Program-made: the position numbers and the translations under genes | The notes under the pieces: model-generated | The model's input: only the letters and a program-made list of their open reading frames with translations | Database searches by the model: none | Told to the model about the DNA's origin: nothing | NCBI GenBank assembly: GCA_963591995.1 | Contig: CAVAUJ010000012.1 | Coordinates: 1 to 49,934 of the forward strand | Reading direction: 5' to 3' | Length of the DNA: 49,934 nucleotides | DNA from: CAG-791 sp963591995 | GTDB taxonomy: Bacteria > Bacillota > Clostridia > Lachnospirales > Lachnospiraceae | Shown: positions 24,149-32,663 of the stretch, one piece after another | Layout of the letters: every line of letters begins with the position of its first letter | Numbering within the stretch: position 1 is the stretch's first letter

Positions 24149-25105
24149 ATGCCCGTTCTGTCCGATTATCATCTGCACACTTCCTTTTCCGCCGACTCCG
24201 AAGCCTCCATGGAGGATCAGATTCAGGCCGCCATCCGCGCCGGGATGGAATCCATCTGCTTCACAGAGCATCTGGATCCGGATTCTCCCTTCACCAATGC
24301 GCCCAAGGATGATCCCACCGGCGATTTTCACGTCGATTATTCCGCCTATCGTGAGACCTTCCTTCTGAAAAAGATTCGCTACGCCGGGACCATCCGTCTT
24401 TTTTTCGGTCTCGAGCTGGGGCTGCGCGCTTCCATGGCGGATACGATCTCGTCCTACGTGCAATCACACCCGGATTTTGATTTTATCATCGGCTCCACCC
24501 ATTCCGCGCGAAACGGCATGGATCCCTATTACGCCTCCTTCTTTCAGACAGCTTCCCACGCCGCCCCCGCGCCGTCCGTTTCCGGCGTTCTTCCATCTCC
24601 GTCCGGGGCTGCCGCCCCGGCGGATCCGTGCGTGCTCCCCGGTGATCCGACGGAAAACCCGGATCCGTACCGGGCCTATTTCGAACAGGCGCTGGCCAAC
24701 GTCCGCGCCTGCCGGGACTACGACACCTACGGACATCTGGACTACATCTTCCGCTGCGGACCGATGTCGGCGGACGGCTCCGTCAAAGAGCGCACCTCCT
24801 CCTATCTCTATGAGCGTTATCAGGACCTCATCGATCCCATCCTCTTTGAGCTCATCCTGCAGGGCAAGGCGCTGGAGATCAACACATCGCCGCTCAAAAA
24901 AGGCTTTCCCGAGACCAATCCCGGAAAAGCCATTCTCAAGCGCTATCACGATTACGGCGGTCGTATGGTGACCATCGGTTCCGACGCACACGCACCGGAG
25001 GGCGTCGCCTATGGCTTCGACCGCGCCGCAGCGCTGCTGCGCGAATGCGGCTTCACGAGCTACGTGACCTTTGAACAAAGGGAGCCCGTCCGGCACGCAC
25101 TCTGA
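24149..25105 (+). CDS. PHP-family histidinol-phosphatase-type phosphoesterase
   Basis: A 318-residue PHP-domain protein. Metal-binding motifs are visible: LSDYHLHTSFSADSEASM at the N-terminus, ICFTEHLD near residue 33, a His in IIGSTHSARNG near 115, GHLDYIFR near 198, and MVTIGSDAHAPEGVAYGF near the C-terminus. This layout matches HisK, which removes phosphate from histidinol phosphate, though no his genes are present here and related enzymes have other substrates. A Pro/Ala/Ser-rich insertion sits at about 137-170. The ATG at 24149 has CGGAGG six bases upstream. It is convergent with maf, with a gap of 25 bases. Confidence 0.87.
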   Translation: MPVLSDYHLHTSFSADSEASMEDQIQAAIRAGMESICFTEHLDPDSPFTNAPKDDPTGDFHVDYSAYRETFLLKKIRYAGTIRLFFGLELGLRASMADTISSYVQSHPDFDFIIGSTHSARNGMDPYYASFFQTASHAAPAPSVSGVLPSPSGAAAPADPCVLPGDPTENPDPYRAYFEQALANVRACRDYDTYGHLDYIFRCGPMSADGSVKERTSSYLYERYQDLIDPILFELILQGKALEINTSPLKKGFPETNPGKAILKRYHDYGGRMVTIGSDAHAPEGVAYGFDRAAALLRECGFTSYVTFEQREPVRHAL

Positions 25106-25130
25106 TCGCCTCACTCCGCGCGGAATTGCC

Positions 25131-25712
25131 TCACTCCGTGCGAAATTCTTTCAGAACCTGATACAGATGCGCTATCGGCAGTCCCACAATGCTGTTGTAG
25201 TCCCCCCGGATGCCGGTGACATAGCGGCCGAAGGTTCCCTGAATGCCGTATCCTCCGGCCTTGTCCATCGGCTCCTCCGAATCCGCGTATTCGCGGATTT
25301 CCTCCGGTGTCATGGGAGCCACCTCCACCTCCGAAACCTCCACAAAGGTCTTTCGGTGATTGCGGCCGATGACCGTAACCCCTGTGTAGACACGGTGTGT
25401 TCTCCCCTGCAGCGCGGCGATCATCCGATAGGCCTCTTCGTGGCTGCGAGGCTTCCCCAGAATCTCTTCGTCCAGTGCCACCACGGTGTCCGCGCCTATG
25501 ACAACCGTATCGTCCGGTTCCGCAGCCAGCGCTTTTGCTGCTATGTTCTCTGCCTTTCCGGCAGAGAGCTGCCGCACCACCTCCGACGGCTCTGCCGCGC
25601 TTGCCACCTCCGGAAGCGTGCAGGGCTGCACCCTTGCCGTCAGGCCGATCTGCTCCAGCAGCTGAATCCGTCTCGGCGATGCCGATGCCAGAATAATGTT
25701 CATTTCCGTCAC
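25131..25712 (-). CDS. maf: Maf-family nucleotide pyrophosphatase
   Basis: A 193-residue Maf protein: IILASASPRRIQLLEQIG at the N-terminus, ADTVVALDEEILGKPRS near residue 75 with the catalytic Asp, and AGGYGIQGTFGRYVTGIRGD near 150. Members hydrolyse non-canonical or canonical nucleoside triphosphates such as dTTP and UTP, and overexpression affects septum formation. The GTG at 25712 overlaps the stop codon of the upstream PHP-HAD gene by four bases and has AGGAG just before it; an ATG three codons later is an alternative. The overlap implies translational coupling. Confidence 0.94.
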   Translation of the reverse strand: MTEMNIILASASPRRIQLLEQIGLTARVQPCTLPEVASAAEPSEVVRQLSAGKAENIAAKALAAEPDDTVVIGADTVVALDEEILGKPRSHEEAYRMIAALQGRTHRVYTGVTVIGRNHRKTFVEVSEVEVAPMTPEEIREYADSEEPMDKAGGYGIQGTFGRYVTGIRGDYNSIVGLPIAHLYQVLKEFRTE

Positions 25713-27415
25713 TCTTCTCCTATTCCCAATGTATCCATGATGTCCTGCAGGGCCGCTGCCAGACCGTCATGCTCGTTGTCCTTTTCCGTGATGATGTCCG
25801 CCGCCTCTGCCATTTCCGGATTGGAGGCGAGCCCATTGCACATGCCAATGCCGATGCCGGCCGCCCGGAGCATGGGATTGTCGTTCTGTGCGTCGCCGGC
25901 CGCAATCGTCTTTTCCCGGTCGATTCCAAGATGTCTGCACAGCCATTCCAGAGAATAGGCCTTGGTCGCGCGCACAGGATCAATTTCCAGATACCATGGG
26001 TTGGACCGCACCGTGTGCAATACATCCCCATATCGGTCCTCCAGCTCCTTGGCCAAGGCCTCCAGCGCGTGATCCTCTTGGTTCTCCAGATGGATGGCCA
26101 GGCACTTGCAGGGCTCCTCCGACAGAATCCCTGCCGGATCCTCGGCGAGACGCACCGGCATCTTTACCCGCGCGGTATAATACCGCGTCTCGTCCGTGCA
26201 CTCTCTTGCCACAATGACATCCCGATCGTAGGTATGGCAGTAAATATTCCTCTCTCTGCAGATTTCCATCACGCTGCGGACGATCCCGATGGGCAGCGTC
26301 TCACGGAAAAAGGTTGTGTCCTCCTCGCAGGAGTAGAGCTCCGCTCCGTTGTAGCCGGAGAGGAACTGCTGCGGATAGCAAAGTCCCTGCTGCCTTGCCA
26401 GTGCCTTCACGTCGCTCATTGCCCGGCCGGAGGAAAGGACGAAGAGGTCGCCGGCCGCCACGAACCGCGCAATGGCTGCCTTTGTCGCGGCCGTCACCGT
26501 CTTCTCCTCATTGGCGAGCGTCCCGTCGTAGTCGCAGAACAGGATCCTCGTATCGCCGTCAATGCCGTACCTTGCATGCTTCATCTCTGTGAGGCACTCC
26601 CCCGGCACGCGGAGGTGTCCGTACCCGTTCCCCATCTCCAGCCCCGGCTTATTGCTGCCGTGAAAATCCGATCCGCCGGAGAGGAAGAGTCCGTATCGCT
26701 GCGCAAGGCTCCGGATCTGTGCCGTCATCTCCGGTGTGTGCGTGCAATAGTAGGCCTCTATGCCCATCAGCCCCGCTTCCTTGAGCTCCTGCACCAGCTT
26801 CTCCAGTCCCTTCTCTCCCAGCTGGTATTGAAAAGGATGTGCCAGAACCGGAACGCCGTGAAACCGGCGCAGGAATGCCACCGCCCGCGCCGGCGTAATC
26901 TTCTCCCTTGGGATGAAAAAGGGTGCGTCATCCCCGATGTAACGGTCAAACGCCTCCTTGATCTGCGATACAACCCCTTTTTTCAGCAGGAATCTTGCCA
27001 TGTTGGCTCTTGTCACGACCGATCCCGGGTTGTCCGCCATCAGCTCCTCGTACGGAATCGGAATTCCTGCCGCACACATTTTCCCGCACATCTCGCGATT
27101 CCGTGCCTGCCGCGCATCCACGAATTCCTGCAGGGCTTCTTTGCATTCCCGGCTCTGATAATCAAACAGCAGACCGACGATGTGGACATCCTTGTCCATA
27201 TACTTCGTCGAAAGCTCGATGCCCGGGATCACCTCTACTCCGGTTCCCGCAGCCGCCGCCATGGCTTCGTCCAGACCGGCCGTCGTATCGTGATCGGTCA
27301 ATGCAAAGGCAGAAAGCCCCTTCTCCTTTGCAAGGTGCACCAGCTGCGACGGCGTAAAGGTCCCGTCCGAGCACGTCGAATGTGTATGCAAATCCACTGC
27401 TTCCATTCTCACCAT
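25709..27415 (-). CDS. PHP phosphoesterase fused to a Cof-type HAD phosphatase
   Basis: A 568-residue fusion. Residues about 1-285 form a PHP domain of the YciV/RNase AM type: AVDLHTHSTCSDGTFTPSQL, ALTDHDTTAGLDEA, VIPGIELSTKY, VPVLAHPFQY and SGGSDFHGSNKPG. Residues about 291-568 form a HAD IIB (Cof) phosphatase: ILFCDYDGTLANEEKTV, a Ser motif in LFVLSSGRAMSDVKALA, a Lys in DPVRATKAYSLEWLC and AAGDAQNDNPMLRAAGIGIG. YciV-like enzymes remove phosphate from 3-prime,5-prime-bisphosphonucleotides or trim RNA ends; Cof proteins act on sugar phosphates or nucleotides. Both sets of catalytic residues look intact. I use the ATG at 27415 (AAGAGAG upstream); an ATG three codons later is possible. It is coupled to maf, itself a nucleotide phosphatase, which supports a nucleotide clean-up role. 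Confidence 0.88.
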   Translation of the reverse strand: MVRMEAVDLHTHSTCSDGTFTPSQLVHLAKEKGLSAFALTDHDTTAGLDEAMAAAAGTGVEVIPGIELSTKYMDKDVHIVGLLFDYQSRECKEALQEFVDARQARNREMCGKMCAAGIPIPYEELMADNPGSVVTRANMARFLLKKGVVSQIKEAFDRYIGDDAPFFIPREKITPARAVAFLRRFHGVPVLAHPFQYQLGEKGLEKLVQELKEAGLMGIEAYYCTHTPEMTAQIRSLAQRYGLFLSGGSDFHGSNKPGLEMGNGYGHLRVPGECLTEMKHARYGIDGDTRILFCDYDGTLANEEKTVTAATKAAIARFVAAGDLFVLSSGRAMSDVKALARQQGLCYPQQFLSGYNGAELYSCEEDTTFFRETLPIGIVRSVMEICRERNIYCHTYDRDVIVARECTDETRYYTARVKMPVRLAEDPAGILSEEPCKCLAIHLENQEDHALEALAKELEDRYGDVLHTVRSNPWYLEIDPVRATKAYSLEWLCRHLGIDREKTIAAGDAQNDNPMLRAAGIGIGMCNGLASNPEMAEAADIITEKDNEHDGLAAALQDIMDTLGIGEE

Positions 27416-27427
27416 CTCTCTTCTTTC

Positions 27428-27459
27428 GCGCAGCCCGCTGCGCCTGCGTTTTTTGACAC
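27428..27459 (-). repeat. Degenerate copy of the GTGTCAAAAAACG hairpin repeat
   Basis: On the minus strand the 32 bases read GTGTCAAAAAACG followed by a perfect GCGCAGC-GG-GCTGCGC hairpin. The same element occurs at 49881-49912 with three changes, two of which are compensatory in the hairpin. Here the closing TTTTTGACAC arm is missing. It sits 13 bases before the PHP-HAD start. Confidence 0.8.
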
Positions 27460-27522
27460 GCACCCTCAGAAAAAAGTTCTGCGTTATTGGGCCGGTTATT
27501 TTGTAAACGCTATGCAGGAATG

Positions 27523-28326
27523 TTATCCTGCCCTGCCGGTCCTCTCCTCGAAGCGGTCAAGGACTTCCAGCATATCCCTTCCGAGACGCTCCCGGCACGT
27601 AAGGCGGAACGTCTCCGGCACTCCATAAAAGGCCTCCGCAATACCACCGGCGATACAGGTAAGCGTATCACAATCACCGCCGAGAGACACCGCCGTCCGA
27701 ATCACATCCTCAAAATCCGTTCCTTCCAGGAATGCGGTAATCGCCTCCGGAACCGTCTCCTGACAGGTCTCCACATGATGGTAGGTCCGTCTTATCTCGT
27801 CACAGGTACGGGACAAATCATATCCGAACTCCCCCACGATGTATTCCTTTATTTCTTCCTTGCTGCTGCCGTTTCCGGCCATGAATATGGCGGAAGCGGT
27901 CGCCTCTGCGCCTTTGATGCCCTCCGGGTGGTTGTGTGTCACCTCTGCGGAAAGCCTCGCATATTTTCTGGTATCTTCCAGGCTCCCGTAAAGCCATCCG
28001 GCCGCAGACACTCTCATGGCGGATCCATTTCCGCAGCTTCCGTACGGCCGGGGATCCTCGTCTCTGAGCCACCCGCAGAACATGCCCCCATATCCTGCAT
28101 GAGGATATTTGTGTCCCCATTTCTGCATGGAACGGACAAGAGCCTTCTTTACCTCATCCGCACTCTGTCCCTCAGTGTCCATAAGAGCCTCCGCTACGGC
28201 TATGGTCATTACGGAATCATCCGTGAACTGCGCCTCCTCATTGAAGAGAACGAAGTCCTTTGTTTTATCCCCTCTGTCAAACTCATACGGTGCACCGATC
28301 ATATCACCTAAAATTGCTCCATACAT
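27523..28326 (-). CDS. ADP-ribosylglycohydrolase family protein
   Basis: A 267-residue all-helical hydrolase of the DraG/ARH type. Magnesium-binding residues are clear: LGDMIGAPYEFDRGDK at the N-terminus, FTDDSVMTIAVAEALM near residue 35, and SLGGDCDTLTCIAGGIAEAF near 215-235. GNGSAMRVSAAGWLYG near 100 and HNHPEGIKGAEATASAIFMA near 130 match the family. Enzymes of this kind remove ADP-ribose from arginine, thymidine or other targets, or hydrolyse related nucleotides. I use the ATG at 28326, nine bases after AGGAGG. It is the third gene of a minus-strand block with a macrodomain protein 105 bases upstream, so the two are likely to work on the same ADP-ribose chemistry. No terminator is clear downstream. 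Confidence 0.92.
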   Translation of the reverse strand: MYGAILGDMIGAPYEFDRGDKTKDFVLFNEEAQFTDDSVMTIAVAEALMDTEGQSADEVKKALVRSMQKWGHKYPHAGYGGMFCGWLRDEDPRPYGSCGNGSAMRVSAAGWLYGSLEDTRKYARLSAEVTHNHPEGIKGAEATASAIFMAGNGSSKEEIKEYIVGEFGYDLSRTCDEIRRTYHHVETCQETVPEAITAFLEGTDFEDVIRTAVSLGGDCDTLTCIAGGIAEAFYGVPETFRLTCRERLGRDMLEVLDRFEERTGRAG

Positions 28327-28431
28327 ACCCTGCATCCTCCTTTTCTTTTTCTTTACTTCATGATGCCAGTATAGCGGCCGGTGAAACCGGAGTGGTCGTT
28401 CCCCATGCGACAAATTCCGCTTCCTTAAGAA

Positions 28432-29541
28432 TCACACACCGAGGATCGGCTGCCCGTACCGGAACAGCGCGGCGTTGATCTCGTATATGTCATATATCCT
28501 GTTCGTAATGAAATAGGTGATGATCAGGTCAAACTTATTGCTGGGTGAAAATGCAATCTCTGCTCTGGAGAGCAGATCCAGCATGGTCGGCATATCCAGC
28601 TGAAGGGCGATTGCAAATGCCACAGCGGTTTTCTTTTTCGGCTTATAGTCTTCCTTGCTCCGGATACGGGAGAACACCTTCCGGTCTATGTTCGCCTTCT
28701 TATAGACCGCAACATCATCCATGCCGCTGTCGTCAATCAGCTTAAAGAGCCTCTGCTGAAAGGTGTCCTCATCGTTCTCCAGCACCTCGTCCAGGCTCTT
28801 GCCGGAAATGCCGTCAATTATCGCCGACGGACCGGCGGCCATCTCATAAGCATCCCCATCAACGATCTCCGGCTCATCGATCGAGCCATTCTCCGGCTCC
28901 GATTCCCGGCTGCCGGAGAGCAACGCGGACGAAGCATGATATGCACCTCTTCTCGAACGTCTTTCGCGCTCATAGTCATAATCGTCATCGTATTCCCTGG
29001 CTCTTGCCAATTTGACGGAGTGCTCGTCGATGTACTCCTCAATATTCCCGACCAGCTTCCCGGAAAGCTCGAAAGCCTTCCTGTCGAATACCACGAGAAT
29101 AACCTCCATGTCGTGGGTAAGCAGAAACCGGTTTATTTCCGCAAGGGCAATCTGAAGCGCCTCATCCTTCGGGAAGCCGAATATGCCTGTAGCGATCAGC
29201 GGAAATGCAATGCTGGTGCACCCCAGTTCCGCCGCTATACGCAGAGAATTCGCATAGCAGGAGTGAAGGATGTCCCGCTCACCGTGGTTTCCGTCGATCC
29301 ATGCCGGACCGACCGTGTGGATGATGTATTTTGCCGCAAGATGGTAGGCGCCCGTATACGCAGCCTGCCCGCGGGCAATCTCTCCGATGGCTTTTCGTTC
29401 TTTCAGGACCGGCTGCTCTCCGGCAGCCTTATAGATGGCACTGTCTGTACCGCCACCGATGACCGGCCTTCGATTTGCCGTGTTCACGATGGCATCTGCT
29501 TTTACCTTTGTAATATCGTTTCGGATAATCTGAAACGGCAT
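28432..29541 (-). CDS. Macrodomain protein with C-terminal HTH-like domain
   Basis: A 369-residue protein. Residues 1-165 are a macrodomain that binds ADP-ribose: NDITKVKADAIVNTANRRP, then GGGTDSAIYKAAG, AKYIIHTVGPAWIDG, and the phosphate loop IAFPLIATGIFGFPKDEA. The usual N-A-A-N is N-T-A-N here. A charged linker rich in Asp, Arg and Ser (about 170-260) follows. The last 105 residues form a helical domain: QQRLFKLIDDSGMDDVAVYK, NIDRKVFSRIRS, KKKTAVAFAIALQLDMPTML and KFDLIITYFITNRIYDI. This looks like an HTH/XRE-derived module and recurs in Firmicute proteins with varied partners. It begins 15 bases after the membrane-protein gene with an excellent GGGAGG. It probably senses or processes ADP-ribose and may bind DNA or a partner protein. 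Confidence 0.9.
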   Translation of the reverse strand: MPFQIIRNDITKVKADAIVNTANRRPVIGGGTDSAIYKAAGEQPVLKERKAIGEIARGQAAYTGAYHLAAKYIIHTVGPAWIDGNHGERDILHSCYANSLRIAAELGCTSIAFPLIATGIFGFPKDEALQIALAEINRFLLTHDMEVILVVFDRKAFELSGKLVGNIEEYIDEHSVKLARAREYDDDYDYERERRSRRGAYHASSALLSGSRESEPENGSIDEPEIVDGDAYEMAAGPSAIIDGISGKSLDEVLENDEDTFQQRLFKLIDDSGMDDVAVYKKANIDRKVFSRIRSKEDYKPKKKTAVAFAIALQLDMPTMLDLLSRAEIAFSPSNKFDLIITYFITNRIYDIYEINAALFRYGQPILGV

Positions 29542-29556
29542 CTGCGGTCACCTCCC

Positions 29557-30852
29557 TTATGCCCCGGCAGCATCTGAAGTAGGCGGCAAATAATATAGTT
29601 TACCGTCCCTGGAAATAATCTGTACATCCTCATTGTAGAGTTCTTCCTTCCCGGGAAGATGCGATGACGTGCCACCGGAGGACTGCATTTTAATCATCTT
29701 GGCAGTTCCCTCGGAAATTGGCCTGTAATTCATATCATCCTTAAACAGTCCCGGGATCCAATGAATAACCTCGTCGAAGCCCTCTCTCTTTCTTGTAGCC
29801 TTTGAGATATCGATGCCCAGCCTCTTGGCTGCCCCTTCGTGCCACTCGGCAAGTCTCTTCTGTGCGTCAGAAACCTGTTTTGTATAGATTGGCAGAAGTG
29901 CTGTGCACTGCTCTCTGGATACATTTCCGAAATGAAGAGCATATTTCAGATCGGAAATCTTGTAGAGAATATCCAGAAGTGTTTGCTGATACAAATACCA
30001 ATTCTGGGCTGAATGCAATTCCTTTTTATATGCATCATAATCCGAACATTTCTTACCAACAAATCCGGCAATGGCTAGATTAGCCTGTCCCAAGAGCTGT
30101 ATGCACTCATCCTCAAGCTCGTTCAAATGAGCAATCTCGCCCATGCGAAGTTCCTCAGTATCAAGGATCTCCACTTGAAATGAAGCAATCTTCTTGATCT
30201 GAGCTACAAGAGCAAATACTTTGCTTTTGTACTCGTTATCCTGGAAATCCGCAATACTTTTAATATCATCGTGAATCTCACCCAGTTCCGCATTGATCTG
30301 TGTCATGTAATACTGCCCGACAACCATTGCCGCGACTCCCATAGCCGCTGCCGCTGCATTAGCCACCCGGGACGCTGTCTGATTCACTGCCACCAGATTG
30401 GCGTGTCCCTGAATCCCATCAGCCCCGCGATAGAACCCACGAACAGCCCCTTCCATAGCCTTAGAATCTGCAAGCTTGGCACCTGCAGGGATGATAGCGC
30501 GATAAACGGTCTCACCACCGGCACGGACGGCATTTGCCGCAGCGGTTCCCGCCTGAGCGATACCGGGAATAAGATCATCTATCCGTGCAAGAACTTTTCT
30601 GTCTTTTATCTCTACGAGAGCTGACGCATCAGGAACGGATTCCACGGGAAGCTGTTCCATCTGAATCATTAATTCTAAGCCTCTGTCTGTAGCAGCGATT
30701 TCTGCATTTTCTGATGGTGCAACAGACAGTTCACATGATCCAGAATCCTCCGTTGATTTTTCAGATGGTTTCCTTTTCCTAAAAAACATATATATTCCCA
30801 CAGCGATTGCTACGCATACAGCACCAAGCAAGATATATACAACTGGCTCCAT
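29557..30852 (-). CDS. Membrane-anchored coiled-coil protein of unknown function
   Basis: A 431-residue protein that I cannot assign to a characterised family. One N-terminal membrane helix (VVYILLGAVCVAIAVGIYMF) is followed by a basic RKRKPSEK stop, so the body is probably cytoplasmic. A conserved-looking block reads ARIDDLIPGIAQAGTAAANA and AIIPAGAKLADSKAMEGAVR. A second, short hydrophobic stretch (AAAAAMGVAAMVVGQYYM, about 160-185) is followed by long amphipathic helices (QINAELGEIHDDIKSIADFQ) to about residue 350. The tail ends DVQIISRDGKLYYLPPTSD. It is the first gene of the block with the macrodomain and ADP-ribosylglycohydrolase genes, with AGGAG upstream. Base composition is visibly AT-richer than its neighbours, which suggests acquisition. 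A sensor or effector at the membrane is conceivable. Confidence 0.82.
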   Translation of the reverse strand: MEPVVYILLGAVCVAIAVGIYMFFRKRKPSEKSTEDSGSCELSVAPSENAEIAATDRGLELMIQMEQLPVESVPDASALVEIKDRKVLARIDDLIPGIAQAGTAAANAVRAGGETVYRAIIPAGAKLADSKAMEGAVRGFYRGADGIQGHANLVAVNQTASRVANAAAAAMGVAAMVVGQYYMTQINAELGEIHDDIKSIADFQDNEYKSKVFALVAQIKKIASFQVEILDTEELRMGEIAHLNELEDECIQLLGQANLAIAGFVGKKCSDYDAYKKELHSAQNWYLYQQTLLDILYKISDLKYALHFGNVSREQCTALLPIYTKQVSDAQKRLAEWHEGAAKRLGIDISKATRKREGFDEVIHWIPGLFKDDMNYRPISEGTAKMIKMQSSGGTSSHLPGKEELYNEDVQIISRDGKLYYLPPTSDAAGA

Positions 30853-30969
30853 GATGTTCTCCTAATCTTCAGGTTGTGACCTCATTTCAACACAGTTGCC
30901 AAGCTGTGCTCAGATAAGGCTACGATAATGTGTATCAATGTCCGCCGCTATGTTCCTGGAATTCTGCTT

Positions 30970-30984
30970 GTTATTCTATATAAC
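30970..30984. promoter_or_regulatory. Small palindrome in a divergent intergenic region
   Basis: GTTAT-TCTAT-ATAAC is a palindromic 15-mer in the AT-rich gap 30853-31106 between the membrane-protein gene and the HTH-dehydrogenase gene. On the minus strand TTGATA and TATCTG spaced by 16 bases (around 30908-30935) are a possible promoter for the ADP-ribose block. No confident promoter is seen for the plus-strand gene. The palindrome could be the target of the HTH domain of the neighbouring dehydrogenase. Confidence 0.3.
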
Positions 30985-31106
30985 ATTATGTTTCCGCATT
31001 GATCCCTGTCCCCGATTGTGTTAGTCTTCCATTCAGCAAGGTTTCTTCTGTTTTCCGTGCCCAGCTCGGTTTTGTTGGTTATCTGTCGTAACACAAGGAG
31101 TTTTTC

Positions 31107-32660
31107 ATGAAAACATTTTCCCTGAAAACACTGGCTGCTCTCGTCACCGCAAGGCGCAGGGAGCTCGGCCTTACCCAGCAGCAGCTCGCAGACCGCACCG
31201 GCATCAACCGTGCCATGCTCAGCCACATCGAATCCGAGGAATATACGCCCTCCATCCCGCAGCTGGAGGCCCTCGGCAATGCGCTTTCCTTTGAGCTGGA
31301 GGATGTTTTCGTGCGCTCTGATCGCAATTATACCGCATGCGGAGACGATTCGTCCGCTCTTTGCCCGGCATCTGTCATGGACGAGGCGCGCAAGGCCATT
31401 GCCGCACGCCGCAGGGAGGGCCGCCCCATTCGTATCGCGGTCGCCGGCACCGGATACGTCGGCCTCTCTCTTGCCACGCTTCTCTCGCAGCACAATCCGG
31501 TCACTGCCGTGGATATCCTTCCGGAAAAGGTGGACAAAATCAACCGGCGCATTTCGCCCATACAGGACGCTTATATTGAAAAATATTTTGCCGAAAAGGA
31601 GCTGCAGCTGACGGCCGTCACGGACGGCGCAGCTGCCTACCGGGATGCGGATTACGTCATCATTTCCACGCCCACCAATTACGATCCGAAGAAAAACTAT
31701 TTTGACACCTCGGCCGTGGAAGCGGTTATCTCTCTGGTGCAGTCCGTAAATCCCAACGCCGTCATGGTGATCAAATCCACCATCCCCGTCGGCTACACCA
31801 GATCCGTACGGGAGAAATTTCACACCGGGAACATCCTGTTCTCTCCGGAATTCCTGCGTGAATCCAAGGCCCTGTACGACAACCTCTTCCCTTCCCGTAT
31901 CATTGTGGGGCGTGATGCCGACGATCCCGGGCAGGAGCAGGCGGCCCGTATTTTCGCAGCCCTTCTGGCGGAAGGCGCCCTCAAGGAGGGCATTGACACA
32001 CTGTTCATGGGCCTTACGGAAGCAGAGGCCGTGAAGCTCTTTGCCAATACCTACCTTGCCCTTCGCGTTTCCTATTTTAATGAGCTGGACACCTATGCCG
32101 AGACAAAGGGACTGAGCACGCGGGAAATCATCGACGGTGTGTGCCTGGATCCGCGGATCGGGACGCACTACAACAACCCCTCCTTCGGCTACGGCGGCTA
32201 TTGCCTGCCCAAGGATACCAAACAGCTCCTGGCCAATTACAACGATGTTCCGGAGAACCTCATCGCCGCCATCGTCGACTCCAACCGGACGCGCAAGGAT
32301 TTCATTGCCGACCGTGTGCTGGACATTGCGGGCGCCTACGGGAATTCTGACTCCTATGACAAAAAGAGAGAAAAGGAAGTGGTGGTGGGCGTCTACCGCC
32401 TGACCATGAAGGCCGGCTCCGACAACTTCCGACAGAGCTCGATTCAGGGCATCATGAAGCGCATCAAGGCAAAGGGGGCCACCGTCATCATCTACGAGCC
32501 GACACTGGAAGACGGCACGACCTTCTTCGGAAGCCTTGTTGTCAACAATCCGGACGAATTCAAGCGCAGGTCCGGCGCTATCATCGCCAACCGCTACAGC
32601 CGGGAGCTCGACGATGTGCAGGAGAAGGTGTACACAAGAGACCTCTTCCGGCGGGATTAG
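31107..32660 (+). CDS. UDP-glucose 6-dehydrogenase with an N-terminal XRE HTH domain
   Basis: A 517-residue fusion. Residues about 6-68 are an XRE helix-turn-helix: LAALVTARRRELGLTQQQLA, then NRAMLSHIESEEYTPSIPQL. From residue about 108 it is a UDP-glucose/GDP-mannose dehydrogenase: NAD-binding IRIAVAGTGYVGLSLATLLS, ADYVIISTPTNYDPKKNYFD, STIPVGYTRSVREKF, SPEFLRESKALYDNLFPSRI, the central helix EAVKLFANTYLALRVSYFNE, and the catalytic cysteine in FGYGGYCLPKDTKQLL. It oxidises UDP-glucose to UDP-glucuronate for capsule or teichuronic-type polymers. The HTH could let the enzyme control its own operon. AAGGAG precedes the ATG. The epimerase gene downstream would use its product. Confidence 0.93.
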   Translation: MKTFSLKTLAALVTARRRELGLTQQQLADRTGINRAMLSHIESEEYTPSIPQLEALGNALSFELEDVFVRSDRNYTACGDDSSALCPASVMDEARKAIAARRREGRPIRIAVAGTGYVGLSLATLLSQHNPVTAVDILPEKVDKINRRISPIQDAYIEKYFAEKELQLTAVTDGAAAYRDADYVIISTPTNYDPKKNYFDTSAVEAVISLVQSVNPNAVMVIKSTIPVGYTRSVREKFHTGNILFSPEFLRESKALYDNLFPSRIIVGRDADDPGQEQAARIFAALLAEGALKEGIDTLFMGLTEAEAVKLFANTYLALRVSYFNELDTYAETKGLSTREIIDGVCLDPRIGTHYNNPSFGYGGYCLPKDTKQLLANYNDVPENLIAAIVDSNRTRKDFIADRVLDIAGAYGNSDSYDKKREKEVVVGVYRLTMKAGSDNFRQSSIQGIMKRIKAKGATVIIYEPTLEDGTTFFGSLVVNNPDEFKRRSGAIIANRYSRELDDVQEKVYTRDLFRRD

Positions 32661-32663
32661 GAG

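Noticed and set aside
27523..30852. Classic DarT-DarG toxin-antitoxin pair
   Set aside because: There is a macrodomain protein but no DarT-like ADP-ribosyltransferase; the membrane protein has no NAD-binding motif that I can recognise.
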